Shown here in pieces: positions 32,320 to 39,304 of a stretch of DNA of 39,304 bases. The notes beneath the pieces are model-generated. The model was not told the origin of the DNA. It did no database searches and saw only the letters and a list, made by a program, of their open reading frames with translations. The translations under genes and the position numbers were made by a program. Source of the DNA: an uncultured Candidatus Poseidoniales archaeon (GTDB taxonomy: Archaea > Thermoplasmatota > Poseidoniia > Poseidoniales > Thalassarchaeaceae); assembly GCA_902560445.1 (NCBI GenBank), contig CACELO010000009.1, forward strand, positions 1-39,304, given 5' to 3'. Numbering within the stretch: position 1 is the stretch's first letter; each line of letters begins with the position of its first letter.

Positions 32320-33804
32320 TTATGGTTTCCACTTCGGTATCGATTGTTCATTATTTCCTCGGAATCGATTAACTAAGGCGTAGGTTAAGAATAAAGTGCT
32401 AAATGCGAATACTACCAATGCGATTGGGAAAGGCTTTACTTCGTCAGGATGAATCAAAATTACAGAAATAGTTGCAAACTCGCCGTCGTCATCAATTACT
32501 TCTAGGGTGAGTTCTGCCCGGTAATCTTCATCCTCTAGCCAAGTCAATGAGCGATCACAGCCTTCGTACAAAGGAGAGTTGTCTAATAACCAAATACACC
32601 TCAAACCAGATGCGTCATTAATTGTATCAGAGCTCTCTGTTGCATCTAGTTGTATATCTGAGGGATTAGAAATTCTAAATTCCTGCCCGTCTAAAATTTG
32701 TTCCCCATCGATTATTAATGACGCTGTTGGGACAGTATTTTTAATACCAAAAATAACCATTTGTTCTGATGATAAACCTCCTTTGTCATATACCGTTAGG
32801 CTAAGTGTATAATTCCCTGATTGGGCCCCAGATATTGAGTAAGTGTTGAGATCTTCACCCATCATTACGTCAACTGGCAGTGTACCTGAGTGAGACGGCT
32901 TTCTTAGGGTCCAAACATAGTACATTTCGGTACGGCCCCAGTAAGGGTCTTCTGTTAACGTGGCGTCAAATGTATGCCAAATATTGTCCTCTAACGCGTA
33001 ATCGATTCCTGAGATTCTGATAACAGGAGGTTCATTGTTGACACGAATTGAGAACTCATGATTCGCCCCCTCTGTATTCGAACTGCTTGACGGACAACCA
33101 ATTAGAGTTATTGCGAGCCAACCATCTAGTTTCCCTGAAATGTCCCAAATGATTTCAAAATCTCCGGAAGGAAATTGGTATATTTCTGATGTTATAGAAG
33201 GCTCACTACAAATTGAAGATTCGGGGATATGAGATGATTGCATGAGTCCCTGAGCTAATGAATCTGCAATTTCTACGTTGACTTCACCTATTGGATAGGT
33301 GCCAAGCCAACCACTAACTTTCATTGAAGAATCAATTAATTGCCCCGATTGATCATTGTCTAATAAAAATCCAATTAAACCTGTTGAATTGTCCTGAATC
33401 ATGAAAACAACTCTATTTTCAATAACCTCTAATCCATCACCGTCAATGGAATGAACACTAACATAACAAGCACATTCTCCTGTGGCTGAGAATGTTAACT
33501 CAAAAGACCAGGACCATTGTTCTCGGCTACTAGTAGAGGTGATTTCTACCATAGAATTTAGAATATCTCCACCATCGAATTCCGCACCGTCTTTAGACAC
33601 CCTCCAAAATACATCCGAAGGTTGTTCATCATCTTCAATGATTCCTGAAAATAATATTGATTCTGATGAATATTCGCCATTTTGAATATCTATACTAATT
33701 AATGCCGGATCACCATCGTATGTTGTATCGGCTGTAACACTGTTACAGAGCAAAAGTAATGCTGTTAGAGACAGCACAAGCGTTCCCCAGTGTCTCTTCA
33801 TCAT
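32320..33804 (-). CDS. Secreted, C-terminally anchored surface protein with Ig/PKD-like domains
   Basis: A 494-residue protein with a signal peptide (MMKRHWGTLVLSLTALLLLC, cleavage near VTA-DT) and a C-terminal TM (about 460-480, IALVVFAFSTLFLTYALVN) with a short basic tail, so the body is outside the cell. The body has beta-sandwich segments; the last two resemble PKD/cadherin-like modules, with GNYTLSLTVYDKGGLSSEQM and LDATESSDTINDASGLRCIW ... LEVIDDDGEFATISVI. Several NxS/T sequons and paired cysteines are present. Such proteins serve as adhesins or surface layer components. Its ligand is unknown. It is transcribed on the minus strand between the kinase-like gene and pepP, with no overlap. 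Confidence 0.82.
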   Translation of the reverse strand: MMKRHWGTLVLSLTALLLLCNSVTADTTYDGDPALISIDIQNGEYSSESILFSGIIEDDEQPSDVFWRVSKDGAEFDGGDILNSMVEITSTSSREQWSWSFELTFSATGECACYVSVHSIDGDGLEVIENRVVFMIQDNSTGLIGFLLDNDQSGQLIDSSMKVSGWLGTYPIGEVNVEIADSLAQGLMQSSHIPESSICSEPSITSEIYQFPSGDFEIIWDISGKLDGWLAITLIGCPSSSSNTEGANHEFSIRVNNEPPVIRISGIDYALEDNIWHTFDATLTEDPYWGRTEMYYVWTLRKPSHSGTLPVDVMMGEDLNTYSISGAQSGNYTLSLTVYDKGGLSSEQMVIFGIKNTVPTASLIIDGEQILDGQEFRISNPSDIQLDATESSDTINDASGLRCIWLLDNSPLYEGCDRSLTWLEDEDYRAELTLEVIDDDGEFATISVILIHPDEVKPFPIALVVFAFSTLFLTYALVNRFRGNNEQSIPKWKP

Positions 33805-33853
33805 TGTAATGGGTTAACCAATCTGTCTTGAACCCCATGCAAATGTGTTCAAT

Positions 33854-34912
33854 TCATCTCTCAGATATTTGCATTTGCCAGACCATTTCGTCTAACCAAG
33901 TTCCTAGTGTATCAATATCAACGAATTCGTGACTGGCTTCAGCGGTTAGAATACAATCACAAGCGGCAGCGGCTAGTAAACCAGCATCTTCCATTGGCAA
34001 TCCATTTCCTAATGCTACAGCCAGTGCAGTAGCTGCTGCGTCATGCAAGCCGATTTGTTGTTTTGGAGTGGGAGCAGAACAATCAAAATGAATCATTTCG
34101 CCCTCCGATTGGTAGAGAGTTACCCCATTTATCCCTCCTAAAACCACCAGAGAGTCCCAATCGTATGTTGAGATAAGTTCAGATGCTGCAGTAGCCGAAT
34201 CGGAAGCTTCCAAACGGCGGCGCAACAGTTCCATACCCCTCATCTCAACAAGAACGACCGTAGCACCTCGGGACCGTTCTAAACCAGTTAATTTTGGATC
34301 CATTATTATAGGAATTCCAATTTTTTGAGCGGCTCCTATCAGCTTTGAGGCGCTGGCAACAGTAACGGCACCGTTATCGTAATCCGAGATTACCAAAGCA
34401 CAACTATTCTCCAATTGTTTCATCGCATTATTGGATAATTTCTCTGACATTGAGTTCTCAATAGACTCTAGAGGCCCTCTGTCCGCCTGAAGTAATATTT
34501 GGCTGTCTTCTAGAAGACTTTCTCTACTACCAAAGAATCGAATTTTTACCAGAGTATGTCTTTCGGAAACGGACTCTATGCCTTTTACTGCAATCCCATC
34601 TTGAGCTAACATATCCACTATTGTGTTGCCTTCTCGGTCATCCCCAACAAACGTATGGAAATCAACATCTAGACCTATAGAATTTAGTCCACGTGCAATA
34701 TGAGCTGCGGCACCTGGACTCTCATCGGTTTGGAAAATTTTCAAAACAGGAACTGGCGCTATTGAATTTAGATTGTTTGCATATCCATGATGATATCGGT
34801 CCAACATCACATCGCCCAATAATGTTACTTGCGACCCTTTCATATCATTGAGGCTGGAACGTAATCGTCGTAGAGCTTCGGTACGGGATACGGTGTCTTC
34901 GTCAATTGCCAT
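33854..34912 (-). CDS. PfkB/HldE-like carbohydrate kinase family protein with altered active site
   Basis: A 352-residue protein of the ribokinase fold, closest in pattern to the heptose-kinase (RfaE/HldE) domain: VTLLGDVMLDRYHHGYANNL, IAPVPVLKIFQTDESPGAAA, and IMDPKLTGLERSRGATVV. The family's anion-hole motif GAGD aligns with G288-L-H-D291, so the catalytic Asp remains but both small residues are lost; the Asn after LTP aligns with E223. It may therefore be a weakened kinase or a sugar-binding relative. There is no C-terminal nucleotidyltransferase. Its ATG lies only 24 bases from the divergent endA ATG, so a start at M24 (34843), nearer the usual N-terminus, is possible. Confidence 0.8.
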   Translation of the reverse strand: MAIDEDTVSRTEALRRLRSSLNDMKGSQVTLLGDVMLDRYHHGYANNLNSIAPVPVLKIFQTDESPGAAAHIARGLNSIGLDVDFHTFVGDDREGNTIVDMLAQDGIAVKGIESVSERHTLVKIRFFGSRESLLEDSQILLQADRGPLESIENSMSEKLSNNAMKQLENSCALVISDYDNGAVTVASASKLIGAAQKIGIPIIMDPKLTGLERSRGATVVLVEMRGMELLRRRLEASDSATAASELISTYDWDSLVVLGGINGVTLYQSEGEMIHFDCSAPTPKQQIGLHDAAATALAVALGNGLPMEDAGLLAAAACDCILTAEASHEFVDIDTLGTWLDEMVWQMQISER

Positions 34913-34936
34913 GTGCCTTCGTGTAATAGGAGATGA

Positions 34937-36007
34937 ATGAGTTTTGGGGGTAATAGAGAATCAAATCATGACCGACGAACTCAAGCGAGTAAGTTCCCTC
35001 CGAGGGTTATGGCGGGTATACCTACGAGTTGGACCTATGATGGCCCAGCTGCCGACAGAATCTGGCAAAAATCCGCTATTGGCAGACCTTCTGGAGACGG
35101 AAAACTCGATTTATCACCAGTAGAAACATTGTTTGTCCACCATCATAGACACTTAGATTTACCAACAAACGATTGGATAAATATCGCACTAAAACAAAAT
35201 TCAATGCTATTACAGGAATATGCTATCCTAGAAGCTCTTCGAGTCCCAGGTAATAAGATTATATTATCTACAAACATGGACCTTTTTTCGGAAGAAATTC
35301 ACTCTCAGTCTTGGGCAGCAAGATGGAGTTCTAATACCCATCCAAGAAATAGTAAACCAACTTCTGAAATACGGTGGTTTCACGAATCAGACAAACTAGA
35401 TGCTACAGAATTACATCTATGGACAATTGAAGTCATAAATTCGGGCAGAATACCAGAAGTATTGGTTGTAGATGAAGAATTTAGTGTGGTGACATATCAA
35501 CTATCTTCAGAGAACCCCACCGGTTCACTTGAAGTAAATGAGACTACATATTCTTTAGCTAATTTATCAGATGGTATTACTTCGGCAGACGGTATGCTAT
35601 TTCCATCTGAAGATTGGGAAATACAACAGCTAGGTGTACCCTCCGCAGGAGGCATTCATTTAGATTCAATCACATGTGAAATCGTTCAAGGATTGAATCC
35701 GCTATCAGAGGGTGCAAAAATTCTTTCAGACTTGCTTAACAGAGGCCTAGTTATTCGTCCTGGATTCAAATACGGCACTAGATGGAGATGTTACGACAAG
35801 CCTCTTGGAGAAGATCATGCACCTTTCCTTGTAGTCTTACCAGAAGATGCGCCAAGAGATTGGGCTGGTGCTTGCCTCGCTTCCAGGTTAGCATCAGGAG
35901 TTAACAAAATTTGGTTATACCCAGTAGAAAAAGCAAATTCATGGAATTATCTGGCGATAACCAGACCACCTGCAGACTCAAGATGGTCAAATCCAATTAA
36001 ACGCTGA
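34937..36007 (+). CDS. endA: tRNA-splicing endonuclease (EndA, duplicated-domain type)
   Basis: A 356-residue archaeal splicing endonuclease that cuts the bulge-helix-bulge motif of intron-containing tRNA precursors. The C-terminal catalytic half has the complete triad: Y279 (RPGFKYGTRWRCY), H294 (GEDHAPFLVVLP) and K324 (SGVNKIWLY). The N-terminal half (about 55-200) looks like a degenerate repeat of the same fold without the triad, so the protein should be of the two-domain form that acts as a homodimer. ATG 34937 is assumed; ATG 35009 is possible, as only 24 bases separate it from the divergent kinase-like gene. It is followed by a T-rich stretch (36005-36023). Confidence 0.88.
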   Translation: MSFGGNRESNHDRRTQASKFPPRVMAGIPTSWTYDGPAADRIWQKSAIGRPSGDGKLDLSPVETLFVHHHRHLDLPTNDWINIALKQNSMLLQEYAILEALRVPGNKIILSTNMDLFSEEIHSQSWAARWSSNTHPRNSKPTSEIRWFHESDKLDATELHLWTIEVINSGRIPEVLVVDEEFSVVTYQLSSENPTGSLEVNETTYSLANLSDGITSADGMLFPSEDWEIQQLGVPSAGGIHLDSITCEIVQGLNPLSEGAKILSDLLNRGLVIRPGFKYGTRWRCYDKPLGEDHAPFLVVLPEDAPRDWAGACLASRLASGVNKIWLYPVEKANSWNYLAITRPPADSRWSNPIKR

Positions 36008-36023
36008 TTTTTTCACTTTTACT
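36005..36023 (+). terminator. T-rich stretch after endA
   Basis: After the endA stop the + strand reads TGATTTTTTCACTTTTACT, a run of six T and one of four T. Archaeal RNA polymerase terminates at T runs, so this is a plausible endA terminator. No hairpin is seen. Confidence 0.4.
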
Positions 36024-36025
36024 CG

Positions 36026-36037
36026 CTAAAATATACC
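36026..36037 (+). promoter_or_regulatory. TATA-like box of the small-protein/PolB unit
   Basis: CTAAAATATACC lies 50-61 bases before the ATG at 36087, directly after the endA T-rich stretch. It is followed by a C run and an A run, so the core promoter is distinct from its flanks. It implies that the 85-residue protein and PolB are transcribed together and separately from endA. Confidence 0.5.
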
Positions 36038-36086
36038 CCCCCGTCTACAAAAAAAAGGTTAGGCGGTTTGATTTGCCAACGAAGTC

Positions 36087-36344
36087 ATGGGTCGAACAGT
36101 TGCTACTTGGAGAATGAGAGGAGAAGAAAGAATAGAAGGGTGGAAGCAATTTCATAGAACTTTGAGGCCACAAGAACGTTCAGCTTACAAATCGATGATT
36201 AATGCAGCAAGAAACAGAGCGGCAGCTTGTGGAATGATACCTACTGTCGACCCGATGGAACCAATATTTCTAGCGATGTTAGTCGAAGCATACGAGAGGA
36301 TTTCAAAAATCGAAAATGAAATTGAGAGGATGAGGAATGGATGA
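36087..36344 (+). CDS. Small conserved-looking protein in front of PolB
   Basis: An 85-residue, basic, mostly helical protein: MGRTVATWRMRGEERIEGWK, then FHRTLRPQERSAYKSMINAA, RNRAAACGMIPTVDPMEPIF and a C-terminal helix (LAMLVEAYERISKIENEIER) that looks like a coiled coil. No catalytic motif. From memory, haloarchaea have a family of small proteins starting MGRTNPT with a similar WxxxxRxLR, HADAAG-like, DPMxPxxL and C-terminal helix layout; this is a recollection, not a search result. Its last 8 bases overlap the PolB start, so it is translationally coupled to the polymerase and may be a partner or loading factor for it (inference). Confidence 0.8.
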   Translation: MGRTVATWRMRGEERIEGWKQFHRTLRPQERSAYKSMINAARNRAAACGMIPTVDPMEPIFLAMLVEAYERISKIENEIERMRNG

Positions 36345-38724
36345 AGGATGGATCCTAGATTGTCATTTAGATATGAAAACTGAATGTATGAGTTTATGGA
36401 TAAAGAAGGACGATGAGGAAGTTCAACAAATCTTGATTCCGTGGTCATTCACCATACATGTTCGCGGTGAATCGCATAGATTAGACGAATTAGGCAGAGC
36501 CCTTTCGAGACCAGAATATCAGCGCCCATTTGGAGCACTGTCATTAAGGAGGGAGATGCACCGTATCTCACATGAATCGTATAAAAAGGAGGAGGTTCTA
36601 TCAGTTAATTTGCAGAAGCCGTCAAAAATAAGAAACATTGCAGAGATGATTGATGCAAATGGTTCATGGCGAAATTTCGAACTCTTTTCCGTTGACCCAA
36701 AAATTACTCAGACCTTTTTGCTAGACCTCAAAACCCATCCTTTTGGCAGAGTGAAGATAATTGGAAACAGAATCATCCCATTAGATACAATAGATGTATT
36801 TGATTGGGAAATTCCACCCCTTAGAATAATCGAACTTGAGGTTTGTTGCCTTGATAAAAATGGTAAAAGAAAGGCTAGTGCACCAATTTCTAGCATTAAA
36901 ATAGTAGACAAGGGGCTAATTAATTGTGAAAACAATATTTTCAGTCAAACTTTAATCGCCGACGCATATACTTGCTCTGCTCATATGCTAGATGATTTTC
37001 ATAGAAAAATAGAGGAAATTAATCCCGACATTGTAATCACACATGATGGAGATAATGTCGATATTCCTGCATTGATTAGACTAGCCAAGCAGTCTGGAAT
37101 GAAATTGAATATTGGTAGGAATGGAAGAGAAATTAAACCTCGCTCTCAAGAACGTGTGGCTTGGAGTTATGGTCGACTTATGAGAAAGGAAGCATACTAT
37201 TCCTTAGAAGGGCGATTACACATTGATATGGGGCGATCTTTCATAGGCAAGGAAGGAGGGATTGAGGGACTAATGGAGTTATCAAGAATTTCTGGATTGC
37301 CAGCAGCGGATCTATCGAGATTATCACCAGGTTCAGCGATTTCAGCTATGCAAATTCGTCAATCGATTGAAGATGGAGTATTGATTCCTTGGAAAAAGAA
37401 TAGACCAGAGGATATGAAAGATGGTAAACAGATAATGTTGGCCGATCGAGGCGGACTATACTTAGATCCAATTGTTGGCGTCCACCAAGGTGTTATCGAA
37501 CTAGATTTTGCAAGTTTATTCCCCAGCATAATTGCAACCAGGAATATTAGTCCTGAAACTATGAATTGCATGTGCTGTGATTCAGACTCCGACTATTCAA
37601 GAAAAGATGGACGATTATCTTTGAATGTTAAAATAGCCTCTGCTGAAATTAAAAAAAGGCAAAAAAATAATGAAAATCGGAGACTGGTCGTACCCGAACT
37701 TGGATTACATGTTTGTACGAAAAGACATGGATTCCTAGGTAGAGTAGTAGCGCCTATAATTGAAAGACGTAATTTATTGAAAGAAAAAAGGCGGATTAAA
37801 GGAGACGTCTGGGACCGAAGACAAAATGTTCTGAAGTGGATATTAGTAACCTGTTTCGGCTATACAGGGTATCGAAATGCTCGCTTTGGTAGGATAGAAT
37901 GTCACGAGGCTATTTGTGCTTGGTCTCGTGAAATACTCTTGACCACTATAGAAGAAGCAAACAAAGAAGGATGGGATTGTATACACGCTATAGTAGATGC
38001 TATTTGGATTAAAGATAGAATGAATCGAAGTACCCAAGAAAAACGAAATTCGTCCCAACGTTTGATGGCTAGAATTGAAGCATTGGTTGGTATACCTCTT
38101 GAACTAGAACATGAATATGATTGGATTGCATTTATCCCAAATCGAACTACTGGAGTTGGCGCACTTACCAGATATTACGCAAAGATAGGAAAAGATTGGA
38201 AAGTTAGAGGAATTGAATTACGTCAGCATTCAACATGTAAGTGGATAAGGCAATTACAAGAAGATATGATGGAAGATTTATCAAATGACCCATTCGGAAT
38301 TGGTCCAGAAATCGCAGCTCAACGCGTTGAAAAGGAAATGTCTCGTATGAGGAGAGGAGAGGTACCACTCAATCAATTGATAGTAGGTAGAAGAGTACGA
38401 TATGAAACTGGTAATCATCGTGTAATGAACCTGACAGCAGGAGCTCTTCTCCGTGCCAAAGAACTAGAACAAAATGTACCTCCTGGAAGGAAGATTCGTT
38501 TTGCTGTAACGGGTTGGAAAAGAGTACAGCCTACCGATAGGATTCGATTACAATCAGAAATAGAGTCAGGAACTAATTCTATTTCAGGAGAAAAAGGAGA
38601 TACTGAGTTCTATACTTCGCTCGCCGTTCGAGCCGCCACTTCCATACTGTCACCCTTCGGTTGGAATGAAGATGCTGTGGCCGCAGGATCGATGAGGCAA
38701 TCCAGCCTAGAGGCTTGGATGTGA
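36337..38724 (+). CDS. Divergent family B DNA polymerase
   Basis: A 795-residue family B polymerase. Polymerase motif A is VIELDFASLFPSII with catalytic D390. Motif B is LKWILVTCFGYTGYRNARFG (K500). Motif C, usually YGDTDS, reads H550-A-I-V-D554-A-I-W, so only the second Asp is kept. In the 3'-5' exonuclease, Exo I (usually DIE) is ELE (166-168), Exo II is DNVDIP (D242), and the expected Exo III Tyr/Asp pair aligns with SAISA (333-337) and appears lost. Proofreading may therefore be weak or absent. The bacterial/archaeal subgroup with VDSLW at motif C, which I recall, may be its closest relative. The start overlaps the 85-residue gene and the 3' end overlaps the RecA-like gene by 115 bases. 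Confidence 0.9.
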   Translation: MDEGWILDCHLDMKTECMSLWIKKDDEEVQQILIPWSFTIHVRGESHRLDELGRALSRPEYQRPFGALSLRREMHRISHESYKKEEVLSVNLQKPSKIRNIAEMIDANGSWRNFELFSVDPKITQTFLLDLKTHPFGRVKIIGNRIIPLDTIDVFDWEIPPLRIIELEVCCLDKNGKRKASAPISSIKIVDKGLINCENNIFSQTLIADAYTCSAHMLDDFHRKIEEINPDIVITHDGDNVDIPALIRLAKQSGMKLNIGRNGREIKPRSQERVAWSYGRLMRKEAYYSLEGRLHIDMGRSFIGKEGGIEGLMELSRISGLPAADLSRLSPGSAISAMQIRQSIEDGVLIPWKKNRPEDMKDGKQIMLADRGGLYLDPIVGVHQGVIELDFASLFPSIIATRNISPETMNCMCCDSDSDYSRKDGRLSLNVKIASAEIKKRQKNNENRRLVVPELGLHVCTKRHGFLGRVVAPIIERRNLLKEKRRIKGDVWDRRQNVLKWILVTCFGYTGYRNARFGRIECHEAICAWSREILLTTIEEANKEGWDCIHAIVDAIWIKDRMNRSTQEKRNSSQRLMARIEALVGIPLELEHEYDWIAFIPNRTTGVGALTRYYAKIGKDWKVRGIELRQHSTCKWIRQLQEDMMEDLSNDPFGIGPEIAAQRVEKEMSRMRRGEVPLNQLIVGRRVRYETGNHRVMNLTAGALLRAKELEQNVPPGRKIRFAVTGWKRVQPTDRIRLQSEIESGTNSISGEKGDTEFYTSLAVRAATSILSPFGWNEDAVAAGSMRQSSLEAWM

Positions 38725-39304
38725 CGATATTCTAGAAGTGAGGTTTGCCCTAACGGTAATTGCGCCCAAATCATTTCCCTATCTACAGAAGAAAGATGTA
38801 ATCTCTTTCTTACCAAACCACGATTGTATTTTTTTAAGCGTATTTCACTAACCCTCAATGTATCGTCTGAAGACTTTCTGAGAATGTCCCGCATTTCCAT
38901 GCTTAATGGTGGTGATAAATTACGGCTTGATGTGAGAATCACCAAGGAGTTCGAATCTTTACTAATATCTCTACAACGTTGAAGTGTTGCCTTCAATAAA
39001 GAGCGTCCTTCCGATTTTTTTAGTTGAGTATCCATAAACATCCTTGGAATTTCAGAAATCACGATTATTCTACCCTCTCTCATACTATTCGGTGGGTCTT
39101 TTGAGCCAGCTTCATTAGCCAGTCGTTGAATAATCGAGGCAGTTTGATGAGCTGTGAAACCGCGACAAATATGGAAATTAGATAATGCCTGATGGTTGTT
39201 ACAGCCACGTATTCGCAACAAAGGAAGAAGAGATGAAGGATCGAATGCCATTCCTCCGTCAACCCAATACACTGACCGGGATTCTGATAACTCATTAGCA
39301 ACTA
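38610..39304 (-). CDS. RecA-superfamily protein (partial, RadB/KaiC-like), C-terminal part
   Basis: At least 231 residues; the gene enters from the right edge, so its 5' end, including any Walker A, is outside. The visible start continues upstream as VANELSESRSVYWVDGGMAF. The stretch VYWVDGGMAFDPSSLLPLLR, then FHICRGFTAHQTASIIQRL and a Walker B-like RIIVISEIPRMFMD, then a strand NSLVILTSSR, follow the RecA ATPase core order seen in archaeal recombinase-like proteins. The last part (KKYNRGLVRKRLHLSSVDRE) is basic. It converges on the polymerase gene and its last 115 bases are antisense to the polymerase end. It may act in recombination or as an accessory to the polymerase. The family level call is moderately sure, the function is inference. 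Confidence 0.75.
   Translation of the reverse strand, partial: VANELSESRSVYWVDGGMAFDPSSLLPLLRIRGCNNHQALSNFHICRGFTAHQTASIIQRLANEAGSKDPPNSMREGRIIVISEIPRMFMDTQLKKSEGRSLLKATLQRCRDISKDSNSLVILTSSRNLSPPLSMEMRDILRKSSDDTLRVSEIRLKKYNRGLVRKRLHLSSVDREMIWAQLPLGQTSLLEYRHIQASRLDCLIDPAATASSFQPKGDSMEVAARTASEV

Noticed and set aside
1-39304. tRNA genes, CRISPR arrays, insertion sequences, attachment sites or a prophage
   Set aside because: No cloverleaf-like sequence in any spacer, no regularly spaced repeats, and no transposase, integrase or phage gene; the gene content is housekeeping and metabolic.

Overview
The window reads as chromosomal DNA of an AT-rich archaeon, most likely a planktonic Thermoplasmatota euryarchaeon of the Marine Group II / Poseidoniales type. 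The archaeal assignment rests on ribosomal proteins S19e, L39e, L31e and S17e, an archaeal-type SRP RNA, a splicing endonuclease, a geranylgeranyl reductase-like flavoprotein and TATA-like promoters. The lineage is an inference from that mix plus many bacterial-looking genes (FolE, class 2 PyrD, bacterial-type TopA, YgfZ, MqnC, FdhD). No insertion sequence, prophage, CRISPR array or tRNA was seen. Genes are tightly packed, often overlapping by a few bases, and many start with GTG or TTG behind a GGTGAT-like ribosome site.

Layout. 1-522: end of a methylmalonyl-CoA mutase gene and its epimerase. 578-3478: a five-gene + strand preQ0 (archaeosine precursor) operon: small ribbon-helix-helix protein, FolE, QueE, a QueC-MsrB fusion and QueD. 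3480-5345 (-): S19e-L39e-L31e-S17e-TrmJ translation operon. 5485-7841 (+): membrane-anchored protein and TPR protein. 7832-10980 (-): FdhD and a YdeP-type molybdopterin oxidoreductase. 11072-12387 (+): an A-type Fe-S carrier and YgfZ. 12374-13459 (-): multispan membrane protein. 13572-16359 (+): SerA-like dehydrogenase, then an SDR and a steroid-5-alpha-reductase-like membrane protein. 16356-18857 (-): ValS. 18963-22473 (+): RND/MMPL transporter and EVE-domain protein. 22568-22853 (-): SRP RNA. 22916-24458 (-): CcmE and PyrD. 24512-29723 (+): small unknown protein, TopA, geranylgeranyl reductase-like protein and an unknown membrane protein. 29724-34912 (-): MqnC-like radical SAM enzyme, PepP, a secreted Ig/PKD-like surface protein and a divergent PfkB-family protein. 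34937-38724 (+): EndA, an 85-residue protein and an unusual family B DNA polymerase. 38610-39304 (-): a RecA-like protein running off the window and overlapping the polymerase tail.

Functional themes. FolE, QueD, QueE and QueC are the complete known route from GTP to preQ0, here with MsrB fused to QueC. CcmE, class 2 PyrD, the MqnC-like enzyme, FdhD/YdeP and Fe-S genes fit a respiring cell with quinone and c-type cytochromes. The best candidate for something under-described is the right end: a family B polymerase with altered exonuclease and motif C residues, preceded by an overlapping small gene and facing a RecA-fold gene that overlaps it tail to tail. This could be a repair or translesion module. 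Other points of interest are the QueC-MsrB fusion, the SDR/steroid-reductase pair, a Z-DNA-prone tract in front of topA, and TopA's C-terminal repeats.
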